This document shows, in pieces, positions 18,375-26,131 of a stretch of DNA of 64,000 nucleotides. The notes beneath the pieces were generated by a model that did not search any database, was not told the DNA's origin, and was given only the letters and a program-made list of their open reading frames with translations. The stretch's first letter is position 1; each line of letters starts with the position of its first letter. This stretch comes from an uncultured Lachnospiraceae bacterium (GTDB taxonomy: Bacteria > Bacillota > Clostridia > Lachnospirales > Lachnospiraceae): positions 1 through 64,000 of the forward strand of contig CACZBD010000019.1 of the NCBI GenBank assembly GCA_902779305.1, read 5' to 3'. Made by a program: the position numbers and the translations under genes.

Positions 18375-19224
18375 ATATTCCATTGCCCGGATGCTCCAGG
18401 CTGATCCTTCCGATCTTCCCTGATCTGAAATCATCGAGAATGATCCCGGAAGCCTTCACGGTGTCCGGTTCTTCCCCCTTTTTCAGACAGCCCCTTACTT
18501 TTGCGATGCGGTAAAGCAGTTCCACTGCGCTGCCGTTCTCATCGATCCCATACCTGCTTCCGATCAGTCCCTGTCTGAAAGACCGGATCCTTGTCAGCAG
18601 TTCCAGCGCCAGTTCCTCTGTATTTAAGATCTCATCATTGATCGAGCCGATCATCGCCAGATGCAGGCCGACCTTCTGATCTTCAAACTTCGGCCATAAA
18701 ATTCCCGGCGTGTCCAGAAGTTCCACATTCTTGTTCAGACGGATCCACTGCTTGCCCTTTGTGACGCCGGGCTTGTTGCCGGTTTTGGCGCAGGCTTTGC
18801 CGGCCATCGAATTGATCAGAGTGGACTTCCCGACATTCGGGATCCCGACGACCATGGCTCTGACGGGGCGGTTTAAGATCCCTCTTTTGCGGTCTCTCTC
18901 GATCTTTTCCCTGCAGGCTTCCATCACGGCATCCTGAATGCTTTTCGTGTTGCCTCTGTTTCTGGCGTCGATCCGGACGGTCTGATATTCCAGCGACTGA
19001 AAATATGAGATCCACGCCTCATTGACGGCTTCATCCGCAAGATCGGCTTTGTTCAGCACGATCAGTCTGGCCTTGTTTTTCCCGAGTTCATCAATGTCCG
19101 GATTTCTGGAAGAAAGCGGCACTCTCGCATCGAGAAGTTCAATGATCAGATCGATCAGTTTGATATTCTCCTGCATCATGCGCTTTGCTTTCGTCATGTG
19201 TCCGGGATACCACTGCACCTGCAT
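18367..19224 (-). CDS. rbgA: Ribosome biogenesis GTPase RbgA (YlqF)
   Basis: The 285-residue GTPase matures the 50S subunit. It shows the circularly permuted motif order of the family: G4 NKADL (about 58), then G1 GIPNVGKSTLIN (about 128) and G3 DTPGILWP (about 175). The start MQVQWYPGHMTKAKR is diagnostic. Its ATG overlaps the stop of the upstream lepB as TAATG, and its own stop overlaps the next lepB, so the three genes are tightly coupled. Confidence 0.95.
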   Translation of the reverse strand: MQVQWYPGHMTKAKRMMQENIKLIDLIIELLDARVPLSSRNPDIDELGKNKARLIVLNKADLADEAVNEAWISYFQSLEYQTVRIDARNRGNTKSIQDAVMEACREKIERDRKRGILNRPVRAMVVGIPNVGKSTLINSMAGKACAKTGNKPGVTKGKQWIRLNKNVELLDTPGILWPKFEDQKVGLHLAMIGSINDEILNTEELALELLTRIRSFRQGLIGSRYGIDENGSAVELLYRIAKVRGCLKKGEEPDTVKASGIILDDFRSGKIGRISLEHPGNGIYE

Positions 19225-19826
19225 TATTTGATCCTCCCGATACCTTCACTTGCATCTTTGGTCAGATGCAGCCAGGCCTTTCCTTCGATCATGGAACGGT
19301 TGACGATCCCGATATCCGCGCTTCTGCTGTCTTCACTTTCGGCCCGGTTATCCCCGAGCACAAAAAACTCTTCGACGCCGAGTGTGATCACATTTTCCGC
19401 GATCCCCGGCTCCATCAGTTCGCTCGAGTAATCCTGCGCATACTGCACACCGTCGATATAGAGTCTGCCCTGTTTGATCTGTACGGTTTCCCCGGGCAGT
19501 CCTACCACCCTTTTGACATAAAGGTGGGTATTCTCATTTCCGTTCGGATGAAAGACGATGACATCTCCGCGTTTGGGAGAAGAAAACTGATAAATGATCT
19601 GATCCATCAGGATCTCCTGGCCCGCGACAAGCGTCGGTTCCATGGACGGACCGATCACGCTGGTCCTGATTCCTAAGGCATAGATGGAAAAGAAGCCGAG
19701 AAAAGCGGCTGCGACGACAATGAACACCCAGGTCAGTACTTCGTACAGATGGGTGAAATTATGTTTTTTCCTTTGCGGCTGGGCATGCAAAATGCCGCCT
19801 CTGTAATCCTGCGATCTTCTTTTCAT
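19224..19826 (-). CDS. lepB: Signal peptidase I
   Basis: The 200-residue membrane protease cleaves signal peptides of exported proteins. It has one N-terminal transmembrane helix (about 32-55), the canonical serine box GPSMEPTL, the lysine box YVKRVVGLPGE and the late box VLGDNRAESEDSRS. It is the first gene after the rplS terminator and the canonical member of the lepB pair. Confidence 0.93.
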   Translation of the reverse strand: MKRRSQDYRGGILHAQPQRKKHNFTHLYEVLTWVFIVVAAAFLGFFSIYALGIRTSVIGPSMEPTLVAGQEILMDQIIYQFSSPKRGDVIVFHPNGNENTHLYVKRVVGLPGETVQIKQGRLYIDGVQYAQDYSSELMEPGIAENVITLGVEEFFVLGDNRAESEDSRSADIGIVNRSMIEGKAWLHLTKDASEGIGRIK

Positions 19827-19892
19827 GATACAAATTCTTTCCGCATCGTTGCATTCTTAATACAGTATAAAGGATTTCAGACCGTTTATCCA

Positions 19893-19925
19893 TAAAAAAA
19901 TGAGCGGTCATCCGCTCATTTTTTA
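19893..19925 (-). terminator. Intrinsic terminator of rplS
   Basis: A 13-bp perfect stem (19895-19907 with 19912-19924, core ATGAGCGG) has a four-base loop and a T run on the minus-strand exit. It lies 16 bases after the rplS stop codon and separates the ribosomal genes from lepB. Confidence 0.88.
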
Positions 19926-19940
19926 TATGTTTATCTGACT

Positions 19941-20291
19941 TTATTTCACAAGTTCTTTGACTTTGGCTCTCTTGCCGACACGATCACGCAGGTAGTAGAG
20001 TTTTGCTCTTCTGACTTTACCGCGTCTTACAACTTCGATCTTTGTTACATGCGGGGAATGAAGCGGCCAGGTCTTCTCAACGCCGACACCGTTGCTGTTC
20101 TTACGAACGGTAAAGGTCTCTCTGTTGCTTCCGCCCTGTCTCTTGATCACGGTACCTTCAAATACCTGGATCCTCTCGCGGTTACCCTCTTTGATCTTGG
20201 CATGTACCCTGACGGTATCGCCAACTGCAAACTCGTCAACTTCGCTCTTCATCTGCTCGGCTTCGAGCTCTTTGATGATCTCTGTATTCAT
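19941..20291 (-). CDS. rplS: Ribosomal protein L19
   Basis: The 116-residue protein matches L19 over its whole length ([58 protein letters not shown]). It sits at the 30S-50S interface. The ATG at 20291 has an AGGAGG. It is last of the rpsP-to-rplS operon, but a gap of 131 bases before it holds a possible own promoter and leader. Confidence 0.97.
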   Translation of the reverse strand: MNTEIIKELEAEQMKSEVDEFAVGDTVRVHAKIKEGNRERIQVFEGTVIKRQGGSNRETFTVRKNSNGVGVEKTWPLHSPHVTKIEVVRRGKVRRAKLYYLRDRVGKRAKVKELVK

Positions 20292-20361
20292 CTTTCTTCC
20301 TCCTGTTCATTATTGACGTTCTTGCAGCCTGTGCAGAGGACCGTCTCTTTCACCGGTTTCA

Positions 20362-20415
20362 TTGCCGTTTTGTCGGCAACATGACTAATTTATCACAAAA
20401 AATGCGGCAATGCAA
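20362..20415 (-). promoter_or_regulatory. Possible rplS promoter and leader hairpin
   Basis: On the minus strand TTGCAT (20415-20410), 17 bp, TAAATT (20392-20387) is followed by a TTGCCG/CGGCAA hairpin (20379-20374 with 20367-20362). Firmicutes often have an autoregulatory L19 leader here. I cannot confirm its consensus by eye. Confidence 0.4.
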
Positions 20416-20422
20416 GGAAAAC

Positions 20423-21121
20423 TTACAGATCTTTCGAGAGATACTTCTCAAACAGATCCGGTCTGTTCTGAAGCGTTTTCCTCACGCTTTGTTCATGCCG
20501 CCATTTTTCCACGTTTTCGTGGTGCCCCGAAAGCAGGACCTCAGGAACACTTTCCCCGTGCCATACTTCCGGCCTCGAATACTGCGGATATTCCAGCAAA
20601 CAGTTTTCAAAAGTCTCCGACTGCGCGGATTCCCCGTTATGGAGCACGCCGGGAAGCAGTCTCGCGATCGCATCGATCATGACCATGGCCGGAAGTTCTC
20701 CGCCCGTCAGCACATAATCCCCGATGGATACATGATCGTCCACGATCTCATTTAAGACACGCTCATCCACGCCTTCGTAATGGCCGCACAGAAAGATCAG
20801 TTCTTCTTCCGCGGCCAGTTCATGCGCCATCTTCTGATCAAAGGTCCTGCCCTTGGGATCAAGATAAATGACCCGCGGTTTCCTGTTCAGGTCCTTTGTA
20901 ACGGCTTCATACGCCCTGTAGACCGGTTCTGCCTGCATGACCATGCCGGCTCCGCCGCCGTAAGGATAATCATCCACCTTGCCATGCTTGTTGTTCGCAT
21001 AGTCCCGGATATTGACGGCATTGATCCTGATCAGGTCCGACGACAACGCCCGGCCTAAAATACTGACCCCGGCATTCTGCATGATCATTTCCGGAAACAA
21101 CGTCAGAACGGTAATCTGCAT
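20423..21121 (-). CDS. trmD: tRNA (guanine-37-N1) methyltransferase
   Basis: The 232-residue SPOUT-class enzyme methylates G37 of tRNAs that read CNN codons, preventing frameshifts. Diagnostic stretches are the start MQITVLTLFPEM, DDYPYGGGAGMVMQ, and the knot region LCGHYEGVDERV with IGDYVLTGGELPA. The ATG at 21121 overlaps the rimM stop (ATGA). An upstream in-frame start at 21184 would add a Cys-rich stretch foreign to the family. Confidence 0.96.
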   Translation of the reverse strand: MQITVLTLFPEMIMQNAGVSILGRALSSDLIRINAVNIRDYANNKHGKVDDYPYGGGAGMVMQAEPVYRAYEAVTKDLNRKPRVIYLDPKGRTFDQKMAHELAAEEELIFLCGHYEGVDERVLNEIVDDHVSIGDYVLTGGELPAMVMIDAIARLLPGVLHNGESAQSETFENCLLEYPQYSRPEVWHGESVPEVLLSGHHENVEKWRHEQSVRKTLQNRPDLFEKYLSKDL

Positions 21122-21627
21122 CACAGGCCCTCCAAAACATGAACACGCATGAAGCCTTCCTCCACATCCACATGAAGGATGCACTGACTGATCGCGGGAA
21201 GCAGCAGTTCGCTTCCGTCCGGCATCGCGATCACATAGACATCGTTTGCGCCGGTTTCCATGACATCCGTCAGTTCGCCGAGTTCCTGTCCCTCTTCATC
21301 AACGACGCGCATGCCAATCAGATCCGCGATGTAGTACTCGTCTTTTGCGAGTCTGACAGCATTCTCTCTTGATACATACAGCGACAGGCCTCTGTATTTT
21401 TCGATGTCGTTAATGGAATCATAGCCCTCAAATTTTAAGATCGCAAACTGCTTGAAAAACTTAACGCTTACGATCTTAAGCGGAAGCTGTTCCCCGGAAG
21501 GCAGTCTTAAGAGCGCTTCTTTCAGTTTTTTAAAACGATTGACATCATCCGTTGTGGGGAAGACCTTGACTTCCCCATGCACACCGTGTGTGGACGAAAT
21601 GATGCCAACCTGCAGATACTGTTCCAT
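21121..21627 (-). CDS. rimM: 16S rRNA processing protein RimM
   Basis: The 168-residue protein assists 30S head assembly with S19. It starts with the RimM hallmark VGIISSTHGVHGEVKV and has the linker region DEYYIADLIGMRVVDEEGQE before the C-terminal PRC-barrel (about 95-165), ending in LLPAISQCILHVD. It is coupled to trmD downstream, as in most bacteria. Confidence 0.95.
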   Translation of the reverse strand: MEQYLQVGIISSTHGVHGEVKVFPTTDDVNRFKKLKEALLRLPSGEQLPLKIVSVKFFKQFAILKFEGYDSINDIEKYRGLSLYVSRENAVRLAKDEYYIADLIGMRVVDEEGQELGELTDVMETGANDVYVIAMPDGSELLLPAISQCILHVDVEEGFMRVHVLEGL

Positions 21628-21629
21628 AT

Positions 21630-21857
21630 TTACTGAATATCAACGATTACTTTCTTGGTTTCCTTAGCGGATGCGGCTTTGACGACCGCACGGATCGCTT
21701 TCGCGATACGCCCCTGTTTTCCGATCACTTTCCCCATGTCGGACTGTGCGACATGCAGTTCCAGAACGATCGCATGATCGTCCTCGCGTTTTGTAACAGT
21801 TACTTCATCCGGATTCTCCACAAGAGCTTTCGCAATGACTTCAACCAACTCTTTCAT
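21630..21857 (-). CDS. khpA: KH-domain RNA-binding protein KhpA (YlqC)
   Basis: The 75-residue single KH domain has the GxxG loop in VIGKQGRIAKAIR. In Firmicutes KhpA partners KhpB and binds RNA, with effects on cell division and sRNAs. It sits between rpsP and rimM in the usual order. Confidence 0.93.
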   Translation of the reverse strand: MKELVEVIAKALVENPDEVTVTKREDDHAIVLELHVAQSDMGKVIGKQGRIAKAIRAVVKAASAKETKKVIVDIQ

Positions 21858-21877
21858 GTCATCACCTCCAGTGAAGA

Positions 21878-22123
21878 TTATTTTTCGATTCCGGCAAGTT
21901 TAAAGATCTTGGCAACAACTTCTGTCGGCTGTGCGCCGTTGTTCAGCCACTTCTTTGCCAGTTCTTCATCTACGGTAAATGTAGAAGGGTCGTTGTTGGG
22001 ATCATAGGTACCGATCTCCTCGATGCATCTGCCGTCTCTGGGGCTCCTGGAATCTGCTACGACGATCCTGTAAAAAGGTGCCTTCTTCTGTCCCATTCTT
22101 CTGAGTCTGATTTTTACTGCCAT
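21878..22123 (-). CDS. rpsP: Ribosomal protein S16
   Basis: The 81-residue protein is S16 throughout ([48 protein letters not shown]). It binds 16S rRNA in the 30S body. It stands between ffh and khpA, with an AGGAG-type ribosome binding site. Confidence 0.97.
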   Translation of the reverse strand: MAVKIRLRRMGQKKAPFYRIVVADSRSPRDGRCIEEIGTYDPNNDPSTFTVDEELAKKWLNNGAQPTEVVAKIFKLAGIEK

Positions 22124-22206
22124 GATTTTTGTTCCTCCGTGTTTTATGTGTTTATTTATGATATACGCTGCAAATGACGTTTGTCTTTACAACATCTATC
22201 TGCTTC

Positions 22207-23556
22207 TTAAAACGGCATCCTGAATCTGCCGCGCTTGCCGCCGAACATCCCGGGCATCTGCTTCATCATCTTCTGTGTCTGTTCAAACTGCTTTACCAGA
22301 CGGTTGACTTCGGATATATCCACGCCCGCGCCCTTTGCGATCCTGTGCTTTCTTGACGGGTTCAGCAGTTTCGGGTTCTTTCGCTCCGCCTTCGTCATGG
22401 AAAGCACGATGGCTTCCGTTCGCGAAAGTTTCTTTTCATCCACGGCCGCTTCGATATCGCTGTTCTTAAGGCCCATCCCCATGCCGGGCATCATGCTTAA
22501 GATACTGGAAAGACCGCCCATCTTACGCATCTGCTTCATGCTTTCGAGGTAGTCGTTAAAATCAAACTTCCCCTTCTTCATGCGCCCCATCATGTCGCGT
22601 TCGGTTTCTTCGCTGATATCGATCTGTTCCTGCGCCTTTTCGATCAGGGTGAGCACATCCCCCATGCCGAGGATCCTGCTTGCCATGCGGTCCGGATAGA
22701 ACTGCTCGAGATCGGACAGTTTCTCGCCCATACCGACATACAGGATCGGTTTTCCGGTCACGGCCTTTACGGAAAGCGCCGCGCCGCCTCTGGCATCGCC
22801 GTCCATCTTCGAAAGTACGATCCCGTCGACACCGATCTTGTCATTGAACGTTTCCGCAACATTTACCGCTTCCTGACCGGTCATGGCATCCACAACGAGA
22901 AGGGTCTGATGCACACTGACGGCTTCTTTGATCCGGACGAGTTCGTCCATCATCTCTTCATCGATCTGAAGACGTCCGGCCGTATCTAAGATCACGACAT
23001 TGCAGCCGGTCTGCTTCGCATGATCGATGGCTTCTTTTGCGATCTTGACAGGATCTTTGCAATCCTCTATCGAAAAAACGGGCGTTTCCATCTTTTCGCC
23101 GTTGACTTTCAACTGTTCGATGGCTGCGGGGCGGTAAACGTCACAGGCAACCAGCAGGCTCTTTTTGCCTTTCTGCTTCAGTTTCCCGGCGATCTTGGCA
23201 CTTGTTGTCGTCTTACCGCTACCCTGAAGGCCGCACATCATGATCACCGTCGTGGCCTGTCCGGGCTGCATGGTCAGTTCCGTCGTCTCCGACCCCATCA
23301 GGGCCGTCAGTTCTTCATTGACGATCTTGATCACCGTCTGTGCAGGGTTCAGGCCGTTCATCACATCGGCCCCGACCGCGCGCTCTTCAACGGATCTCGT
23401 GAACTGCTTGACCACACGGAAGTTGACGTCCGCTTCTAAAAGCGCCATCTTCACTTCCTTTAACGCCGTCTTGACATCGGCCTCGCTGAGCCGCCCTTTC
23501 GAACGCAGTCCCTTAAAAACGTTTTGCAGTTTTTCGGTTAAACTTTCAAATGCCAT
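22207..23556 (-). CDS. ffh: Signal recognition particle protein
   Basis: The 449-residue SRP54 homologue delivers nascent membrane proteins to FtsY. It has an N domain, a G domain with GLQGSGKTTTSAK, DTAGRLQIDEEMM and TKMDG-like SKMDGDARGGAAL, and a Met-rich M domain (about 300-449; MLSILSMMPGMGMGLKN region and QTQKMMKQMPGMFGG). It starts four bases after the ylxM stop. Confidence 0.96.
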   Translation of the reverse strand: MAFESLTEKLQNVFKGLRSKGRLSEADVKTALKEVKMALLEADVNFRVVKQFTRSVEERAVGADVMNGLNPAQTVIKIVNEELTALMGSETTELTMQPGQATTVIMMCGLQGSGKTTTSAKIAGKLKQKGKKSLLVACDVYRPAAIEQLKVNGEKMETPVFSIEDCKDPVKIAKEAIDHAKQTGCNVVILDTAGRLQIDEEMMDELVRIKEAVSVHQTLLVVDAMTGQEAVNVAETFNDKIGVDGIVLSKMDGDARGGAALSVKAVTGKPILYVGMGEKLSDLEQFYPDRMASRILGMGDVLTLIEKAQEQIDISEETERDMMGRMKKGKFDFNDYLESMKQMRKMGGLSSILSMMPGMGMGLKNSDIEAAVDEKKLSRTEAIVLSMTKAERKNPKLLNPSRKHRIAKGAGVDISEVNRLVKQFEQTQKMMKQMPGMFGGKRGRFRMPF

Positions 23557-23560
23557 ATGC

Positions 23561-23887
23561 TTATAACTGTTTCAAGATCTCGTCCGTAAGCGACAGGATC
23601 TTCTCTCCACCGGCCTGATCTTTTGCCGCTTCGCGGATCTTTTCGGTCAGTTCCTTGATCGAGCGGTGGCGGCTGATCAGATGCAGTTTTTCCTCATAGG
23701 AAAGCAGCTGTTTATCGCAGCGTTTCAGCAGATCGTGGACGCTCTGCTTGGAGATCTTATAGGTATCCGCGATCTCCGAAAGCGACAGGTCCGCATATGC
23801 GCTGTCTTCATAGATCTTCTTCTGGTAATCCGTCAGAAGGTCTCCGTAAAAATCATAAAGCAGGTTCCGTTCTACGATCTTCTCCAT
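23561..23887 (-). CDS. ylxM: YlxM/UPF0122 helix-turn-helix protein
   Basis: The 108-residue protein has a sigma-70 region-4-like helix-turn-helix (about 15-70; YQKKIYEDSAYADLSLSEIA, YKISKQSVHDLLKRCDK). Family members sit in front of ffh in Firmicutes and are linked to the SRP pathway. It is first in the operon, with its promoter inside the terminator of the upstream ilvA gene. Confidence 0.92.
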   Translation of the reverse strand: MEKIVERNLLYDFYGDLLTDYQKKIYEDSAYADLSLSEIADTYKISKQSVHDLLKRCDKQLLSYEEKLHLISRHRSIKELTEKIREAAKDQAGGEKILSLTDEILKQL

Positions 23888-23907
23888 TTCAACACACCCG
23901 AATACAG

Positions 23908-23936
23908 ATTTTATACGAAAAAAACGACCCTGTCAA
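23908..23936 (-). promoter_or_regulatory. ylxM-ffh promoter embedded in the ilvA terminator
   Basis: A perfect -35 TTGACA (23936-23931) lies in one arm of the ilvA terminator stem, and a -10 TAAAAT (23913-23908) follows after 17 bp. The start site would be about 15-20 bases before the ylxM start codon. Confidence 0.65.
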
Positions 23937-23958
23937 GTAAAATTCCTTGACGGGGTCG
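23918..23958 (-). terminator. Intrinsic terminator of the ilvA transcript
   Basis: A 13-bp stem (23925-23937 with 23946-23958, one wobble pair) with an eight-base loop is followed on the minus strand by seven T. It lies 27 bases after the ilvA stop codon. Confidence 0.88.
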
Positions 23959-23985
23959 GAAATGACTGCAAAACTCACGCAGGGA

Positions 23986-25197
23986 TCAGATGTTCGTCCT
24001 TACCAGTTTCGGCTTGTATCCCTTGGCTTCCAGCGTATCCATGATCTCCTGCTTATGCTCCGTACCGAAGGCCTCGAGCGTGATCCGAAGTTCCACGGCC
24101 GCGGAACGGTTGGTGGAAACGAACTGGTTGTGCTCGAGTTTGATCACGTTGCCGTTCTTCTTTGCAATGACCGCAGCAACCCTGGAAAGTTCGCCCGGCT
24201 TGTCCGGAAGAAGTACGGATACCGTGAAGATCCTGTCTCTCATGATCAGTCCCTGCTGGACCACGGAAGACATCGTGATCACATCCATATTTCCGCCGCT
24301 TAGGATCGAAACGATCTTCTTGTTCTTGACCGTTAACTGCTTAAGGGCAGCGACCGTGAGCAGGCCGGAATTTTCCACGATCATCTTGTGATTTTCAACC
24401 ATATCAAGAAAAGCAACGATCAGATCTTCGTCTGAAACCGTCAGGATCTCATCCAGATTCTTCTGGATATACGGGAAGACCACGCTTCCCGGTGTCTTGA
24501 CTGCGGTACCGTCGGCGATCGTGGATACATGATCCAGTGTCACGACCTTTCCCGCCTTGAGACTCGCCTTCATGCAGGCAGCGTTTTCCGGTTCCACGCC
24601 GATGACCTTGATCTTCGGATTCATCATCTTGGCAAGTGTCGCAACGCCGGCCGCAAGCCCGCCGCCGCCGATCGGAACCAGGATATAGTCCACGAGAGGC
24701 AGTTCCTGGAAGATCTCCATTGCGATCGTTCCCTGCCCGGTGGCTACAGCCGGATCGTCAAAAGGATGAATAAAGGTATAGCCGTGCTTTTCGGCAAGTT
24801 CCAGCGCATGCTGGCAGGCCTCATCATAAACATCCCCGAACAGCACGACCTCTGCGCCGTAACTCTTGGTGCGGTTGACTTTGATCAGCGGTGTCGTCGT
24901 CGGCATCACGATCACGGCCTTTGTTTTAAACTCTTTAGCCGCAAAAGCAACGCCCTGCGCATGGTTTCCGGCGGAAGCCGTAATGATCCCTTTTTTCTTC
25001 TCTTCTTCCGAAAGCGTGCTCACCTTGTAATATGCGCCGCGCAGCTTGTATGCGCCGGTCATCTGCATATTCTCAGGCTTTAAATACACCTTGTTGCCGG
25101 TCTGCTGGCTCAAGTAGCTCGAATAGACCAATTTGGTCTCAAGCGTTACTTTTTTGACAACTTCACTCGCTTCTTCAAATTTCTCCAGTGTCAGCAT
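23986..25197 (-). CDS. ilvA: Threonine ammonia-lyase with C-terminal ACT domain
   Basis: The 403-residue PLP enzyme converts threonine to 2-oxobutanoate, the first step toward isoleucine. The PLP lysine lies in TGAYKLRGAYYK (about 58), and the phosphate-binding glycine loop is PIGGGGLAAG. A single ACT domain ends the protein (about 325-400; VLLPDKPGELSRVAAVIAKK), the short form common in Firmicutes. The start at 25197, behind GGGAGGAG, is preferred to 25281. It overlaps the end of ftsY by 23 bases, an unusual partner. Confidence 0.92.
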   Translation of the reverse strand: MLTLEKFEEASEVVKKVTLETKLVYSSYLSQQTGNKVYLKPENMQMTGAYKLRGAYYKVSTLSEEEKKKGIITASAGNHAQGVAFAAKEFKTKAVIVMPTTTPLIKVNRTKSYGAEVVLFGDVYDEACQHALELAEKHGYTFIHPFDDPAVATGQGTIAMEIFQELPLVDYILVPIGGGGLAAGVATLAKMMNPKIKVIGVEPENAACMKASLKAGKVVTLDHVSTIADGTAVKTPGSVVFPYIQKNLDEILTVSDEDLIVAFLDMVENHKMIVENSGLLTVAALKQLTVKNKKIVSILSGGNMDVITMSSVVQQGLIMRDRIFTVSVLLPDKPGELSRVAAVIAKKNGNVIKLEHNQFVSTNRSAAVELRITLEAFGTEHKQEIMDTLEAKGYKPKLVRTNI

Positions 25198-26131
25198 GAT
25201 CTTCCATCTCCTCCCGATCTTCAAACAATGCCGCGACAAAACTGTCGGCATCAAATTTCTGCAGGTCTTCTGCCTGTTCACCTACCCCGATATATTTGAT
25301 GGGCAGATGCAGTTCACTCTCTATGGCAACGGCGATCCCGCCCTTTGCGCTTCCGTCAAGTTTCGTTAAGATCACCCCGTCAACCGGTGTGGCCTCGTTG
25401 AACAGTTTTGCCTGCTGCAGCGCATTCTGTCCGGTAGCGCCGTCTAAGACCACAAGGGTCTCTTTATGAAAATCACCCGCTTCCCTGTCAATGATGCGGT
25501 TCATCTTCTTCAGCTCTTCCATCAGGTTTTTCTTATTGTGAAGCCTGCCTGCCGTATCGCATAAAAGCACATCCGCTTTCCTTGCGATAAATGCCTGCAG
25601 GGCATCATACAATACCGAAGACGGGTCCTGTCCCTCGTTCCCTTTGATGATCTCGACATCCGCCCTGTCGGCCCAGACATTCAGCTGTTCCACGGCGCCT
25701 GCCCGGAATGTGTCCGCTGCCGCCACGATCACGCGCTTTCCGCGGTTCCTTAAATTCAGGGCCAATTTCCCGATGGTCGTCGTCTTGCCGACGCCGTTTA
25801 CGCCGACAACAAGAACGATGCTTCGTTTTTCTTCAAAATCATACGCATCCTCTGCCGTTTTCAGCTGGTTCCTGATGGAATCCGTCAGGTATTCCCTGCA
25901 TTCTTCGGGATGCTTTAAATGCGCGGTCTTTACATGCTCTTTCAGTTCTTCTATGATCTCCTGCGTTGCATGCACGCCGACATCACCCATGATCAGGATC
26001 TCTTCGAGTTCCTCATAGAAATCCTCATCGATCGTAGATGCCGTAAAGACTGCTTCCAGACCGGATGCGATCTGGTTGCGCGTCTTGGTCAGTCCCGCTT
26101 TTAATCTTGCAAAAATGCCTTGATTTTCCAT
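25175..26131 (-). CDS. ftsY: Signal recognition particle receptor FtsY
   Basis: The 318-residue SRP GTPase receives Ffh-ribosome complexes at the membrane. It has the short form of the N domain without the long acidic A domain of Escherichia coli. GTPase motifs are GVNGVGKTTTIGKLA, DTAGRLHNKKNLMEEL and TKLDGSAKGG. Its start touches the smc stop (ATG/TAA share a base near 26131), giving the usual rnc-smc-ftsY order. Confidence 0.95.
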   Translation of the reverse strand: MENQGIFARLKAGLTKTRNQIASGLEAVFTASTIDEDFYEELEEILIMGDVGVHATQEIIEELKEHVKTAHLKHPEECREYLTDSIRNQLKTAEDAYDFEEKRSIVLVVGVNGVGKTTTIGKLALNLRNRGKRVIVAAADTFRAGAVEQLNVWADRADVEIIKGNEGQDPSSVLYDALQAFIARKADVLLCDTAGRLHNKKNLMEELKKMNRIIDREAGDFHKETLVVLDGATGQNALQQAKLFNEATPVDGVILTKLDGSAKGGIAVAIESELHLPIKYIGVGEQAEDLQKFDADSFVAALFEDREEMEDHADTGEI

